From Pohlia nutans (Eukaryota > Streptophyta > Bryopsida > Bryales > Mniaceae): a stretch of 64,000 bases of DNA. Below, piece by piece: positions 60,055 to 64,000 of the stretch. The translations under genes were made by a program, and so were the position numbers. Positions within the stretch are counted from its first letter, which is position 1, and the number at the start of each line of letters is the position of its first letter. The notes beneath the pieces were generated by a model, which saw only the letters and a program-made list of their open reading frames with translations, searched no databases and was not told the origin of the DNA. The stretch spans positions 26,379,009 to 26,443,008 of the forward strand of contig CM040100.1 in the NCBI GenBank assembly GCA_022496805.1, given 5' to 3'.

Positions 60055-63000
60055 CTAAACTGCTGTTTTGATAATTTCAGCAACTTCAAGAATCTTCTTT
60101 GTTTCGTCAAAGCTAAGGGTAGGGGCATGCATGAACTTGTCATTATCAAAGTCTAGTTTGCAAAAGAACCGAAATTCGTAATAGATGTACTTGCAGTTGA
60201 CATAAGCACCACGCTTGCCAACACTCGAACCGTTCATGCTAACAAAGTGCGGACAAGTGCATGATGGAAAGTTAGACAACGTGACGTTGTAAACTTTCTG
60301 GTCTGGCTCGACTCTGGACTGCATTGTGATGACCGCACCAAGTCCAGGATATGGAATGATCTTCACCGCTAGGATTATAGCCTTGACGTTCCTTGCACTC
60401 TCCTATTGGTTGCGATGGGCCTCACACGAAGCTTTAGGACTGCGTCAAACGGTCTTGCCGCCTCGGATAGAAGGAACTTTATCAGCGTGAGCCGGTTGAG
60501 GATAATTCCAGACCACGGGCTCAAAAATCTTGGAGGTCGTAAAGAGGCGGCGAGGTGACATGGCGGTTTTAGCTTGCAATCAAAATCCAGCCTCTTCTAG
60601 TTCCATAATTTCTGAACGTGTGAGGTCCGTACCCACCAAAACGGGCCAGATGTTAGGAATGTTGGGCCGCGTAAGTACGTGTCTATGCTTGGGTCCCATG
60701 ACACATCAAGCAATTTGATCAGGGCAAAACCAGAAATCTTCGGTTTTGTGTCGAGCCCCTCTAAACGTTTGAACTTGCCTCTCACCTTTGTACGTGGGAG
60801 CGGCGGTGGCCTTACCCCCCTTGGCAATGACCATCTTGCACCTGATGTTTGTTTGGGCTTGAACAGCGTGGCACTTGTTCTTCGCCTTGTGTGAAATTCT
60901 TGCAATGTGCCACTCGTGAACGTTGCAGTCGGTTTCCTGCACGTGTGTAATGTGTGGCATAGGAGAAGTTACCTCAGGAACAGGTTGAAGCTGCACTCTA
61001 GCAGATGCAGATCTTGTTTGGACTCGAGGATGTGAGAAGTTAACTTTGTCCGGGCGATGCGAATCATCGTCGGACCCAATCGGGAGGTCCAGCTTCCTTT
61101 TAACAGATCCAAAGAGCTCCTCAGTCTCCTTCTAAATGAGGGACTCGTGTACAAACGTCCTCTGCTCCCGGCATTTCGCTGAAGGCTTGGGCAATCTTTT
61201 TTCCATCCAGCGACGCCATTGCCCGCTTAAGCTTGAGGTCATGCTTCGAGGGGCCCTTCCCAGATGCGCTGCCACAAAGATAGGAGCGGTAGTTGGTCAT
61301 TTGCATAAAGGCACGGATCCAGTCGTCACAAGTAGCTACAAACAAGTCGGTGCCTCGCTTTCCGGACGCTTGAAGCCACTTATTGTGAACTGTCTCTGAG
61401 AGGTTGCAGGTTGGAATCTCAGCAAGTTCGTCAGGGGTAAGGTCCTGTTTCACATTTCAACAAGGAAGAATGGTAAGTGAATGGGGTAGAAATAGAATAG
61501 GGCTAAGTAAGTGCGAGTGAAATGAGAGTTCAGCATTAGTCTCACCGTCTCCATGAATCCTCCCCATTGGCGATATCGAAAGTGCCAAAATGCTAACCAA
61601 TCTTCGAGTTCTCTAATGGAATCTTCATCAGCTGCACCAGACGAATACCACCAGGCCTTCAATTGCAAGTACATCTGATCTGCTTCTGCTATGGTTGTTG
61701 CATCCTTGTATTGTCGACAAAGCCAAATATGCTGTGCTTGGAACGCCTTGGCAATGTGCTTCTTGGTATGCTTGTGCATGGAGGTTGCCCAATGAAAAAG
61801 GCAGGTTCGTTCGCGGTCGACTATAGGAACTTTGGAGTCACCCGAATCATACACAATTCGTATAGCATTGAAATTGGCTTGCGCGCTGTCGCATATGAAT
61901 CCTTTGAAATTTGGATTGGGCACACCATTGTCTTTCATGACGTTATTCAAGCAATTCCAAAATATCATCTGGCCTTCCATGCCCTCGGTCTGCATATCAC
62001 ACGCTGCAATAGTCATAACTTTGCAATATTTTGAATCGTATACATGACATGCTAGTGTTGTCCACGGCTTCACCCTCTTCACGTGATCAAACATCACGAA
62101 GCAATGTTCGAGATCGCCTCCGGGTTGCATCCGTCGCACAAGATTAACGCCGCTGCCGGGACCATGTACGAGCATTTTGAATACGTATACTTTGTCTTTT
62201 CCTTGTCCAGGGAACACGCTGTCGTGAATGAACTCGATCTTTGCATGACTCTTCATGGTAAGAATTCGGTCAATCTCGCCTGCACCTTTGAGTTTCTCGA
62301 GGTACGTGGCAATGATATTGCGAACACTGGGAGAACTAAGGACCTGGAATTTATCCATGACCTTGTCTAGGTCATTGTCGCGGAGCATCTCTTTGGGACC
62401 ATCTCCATCGTGAATGAGGAACGTCTCCAAGAATTCCTTGTTTGCAGCCAATGCAATGGCTAAGTTCTTTGCCGAAGGCGTCTTTGCCACCTCTTGAGCA
62501 ATCAACTGTGTAACGGTCTCCAAAGTTTCCCTGCATTGGCCTTCAGCAACTAGGTGTCTATGATTATCCAGATGGATGCACGCTTGAGACATGTCGCCAG
62601 CGCTGACCACATAATAGATTCGTGCTGCACAAAAATCAATACAAGTAGGGGATTTTTTGCACACTTTGCAAACCAGAGAAGAATCTGCAGGGGGGTCTTG
62701 ACATACACCAAAGGGAAGGGTAGTGGTTCCGGACGACTCCGTCTCGTTCTTCTTTGAAGTCCTCAGCAGGTAATCACACTCGACATTTTTGCAAACCAAA
62801 TGCCCTACACAACTCGATCGTTTGAACTTCAATCCAAGATTGTTGTGGATGTTAGATGTCAGAGTGCGACACCAAGCATGACCATCATAGCGCTTATCCA
62901 TTCCCTCCATAGAAGAGGTAGCATTTCCACGGCAAGATGGCAACTCGAAGACGACGTTTCCATCAAACTTGGTGGGGAGGAATTTGACCTTGTGATACTC

Positions 63001-63686
63001 GATTGCATCAAAATCTATTTGGACTAATTCGTTATGACAACGTGGAACACTGGAGAGCTTCCTAAGGCATTGCATTACGCTCAAACATTCTGTAGAAATT
63101 GGATAGACAGGAGGAAGAGACCAAAAAGATGAAGCCGGAGTATTAGCTAAAGTGCGTGTTCCAGGAGGAGTAGAAGAGGAAGAAGGAAAGGGCTTCCACT
63201 CGGAAAATGACCCTGACATGAGGTCGATGGAGTATCTCCGTCAGACTCACAAGTCAAATCTATCAATGGTTCAATCGGCTCACCCTTGACACTACGAAGG
63301 TTGATCAAGATGTCTGTCACAGGACGTCTTTGATCAGATGATTGATGGCTCCCACCACATGAACGTGGAAGTTGAACAGTAGAACCATCAGACATAGGTG
63401 CAAGGATCTCAGTGGATGCAGCGACGGTCTCTGGAGCTAAACCATACGCTCTATACTGCCCAGGATGGAGGAGCCAATAGTATCCATCCTTATCATTGTA
63501 CTTAGTCTGCAACACAGCCTCCTTGACGATGTCGTAGTTGGCCAAGATTTCTTCCTCCAACATGATAGAGGACTCACAGAACCCAAAACGTATGTGAATG
63601 AGGTGGGCAGGCACTCTTACGAACCCTTCTTCTGCAATAGGCACTCTCAAAGGGACCTCGTGACCAGTAGCAAGAATGCTAGCCAT
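60055..63686 (-). pseudogene. SWIM zinc-finger MULE-like transposase, decayed
   Basis: Large reverse-strand transposon protein. Frame 1 starts at the ATG at 63686 (MASILATGHEVPLRVPIAEE). A 38-nt segment (63213-63250) with perfect GTGAGT and CAG borders separates it from frame 2, which stays open to 61546. Frame 2 has Cys/His-rich parts (SCVGHLVCKNVECDYL, TCIDFCAARIYYV, ACIHLDNHRH) and a transposase-like core (AACDMQTEGMEGQMIFWNCL, GFICDSAQANFNAIRIVYDS). A clean GT-AG intron (61445-61545, phase 0) leads to DLTPDELAEIPTCNLSETVH and SYLCGSASGKGPSKHDLKLK. After 61150 the sense switches frames repeatedly. Stops TGA (60445-60447) and TAG (60403-60405) precede the C-terminal SWIM-like finger SNFPSCTCPHFV...YVNCKYIYYEF, whose final His of the CxCx(n)CxH motif is Tyr. 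The family call (MULE-type with SWIM) is from architecture and memory; the 3' third is clearly dead. Confidence 0.65.
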
Positions 63687-64000
63687 AGCAAAATAGAATG
63701 CAATACTAAGACGCACCTAATAGAGTCAAAGTTCAAAAATGATTCAGAACTATACACACAAAGGTGGAAACACATGTGAATGAAGGCATTTGGCGTTTGA
63801 GTTATATCCTAGTACACAAAGATTAAAATAAAATATATTCAACGGAGGACAAGGCTCCATGACGATTAGACGGCGCCTAAGTCTAAAATAGATGCGTGAT
63901 GTGAGTGTCTGGAGTTGGAGTTCAAAATAAGGTGGAAAGATTGGTAAGAGGGCTATTAGTGTGTATGGAATAATTAGAATGCAATTGGTTGGCAATGGTT
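63687..64000. other. Flank upstream of the MULE-like ORF
   Basis: AT-rich, no gene recognised. No terminal inverted repeat of a MULE could be identified within the window end. Confidence 0.4.

Overview
This 64 kb window is plant nuclear DNA. It carries spliced genes with GT-AG introns for a plastid photosystem I assembly factor of the Y3IP1 type, an HVA22-type ER-shaping protein, a BAT1-type amino-acid permease, a plant-type pyruvate decarboxylase and a TruA-family tRNA pseudouridine synthase, set among many DNA transposons and AT-rich spacer. My guess is a seed-free land plant such as a bryophyte, lycophyte or fern, because the transposon ORFs (PIF/Harbinger pair, SWIM-type MULE, Tc1/mariner) resemble what I recall from such genomes. 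The species cannot be fixed from sequence alone.

Layout. 0-3.3 kb is spacer with an old TTAA-flanked MITE and microsatellites. 3.4-4.3 kb (+) is an unrecognised multi-pass membrane protein. 4.9-8.0 kb (-) is a seven-exon pseudouridine synthase. 8.6-9.3 kb is a Tourist-like MITE. 10.0-12.0 kb (-) is a six-exon HVA22-like gene, one intron being GC-AG. 13-16 kb is spacer with diverged direct repeats. 16.1-19.7 kb is a nest of elements: a Tc1/mariner transposase split by a CACTA-type element that itself holds a TTAA MITE. 20.6-24.1 kb (-) is an eight-exon BAT1-type permease with a 25-nt microexon. 26.1-29.4 kb is a dead PIF/Harbinger element with its two convergent genes. 30.7-32.7 kb (-) is an FCP1/HAD-type phosphatase-like reading frame and a disordered partner or C-terminus. 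34-37 kb holds a decayed ORF and a second CACTA-type element. 40.9-45.3 kb (+) holds broken, unrecognised ORFs, one with a coding 90-bp repeat. 47.7-49.4 kb (+) is the Y3IP1-like gene. 50.2-51.2 kb is a MITE inserted in a MITE. 52.1-57.4 kb (-) is a pyruvate decarboxylase gene in very AT-rich DNA, with an unusual N-terminal extension. 60.0-63.7 kb (-) is a decayed SWIM/MULE-like transposase.

The six recognisable or intact cellular genes look unrelated and independently expressed; they do not form a pathway cluster. The most unusual material is the mobile DNA: at least seven copies of a roughly 550-bp family flanked by TTAA with CCCC...GGGG ends (piggyBac-like), a second shorter TTAA family, and nested insertions whose target duplications can be read directly. 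Exon junctions below were placed by hand from splice signals, phase continuity and protein similarity remembered from the families; no database search was run.
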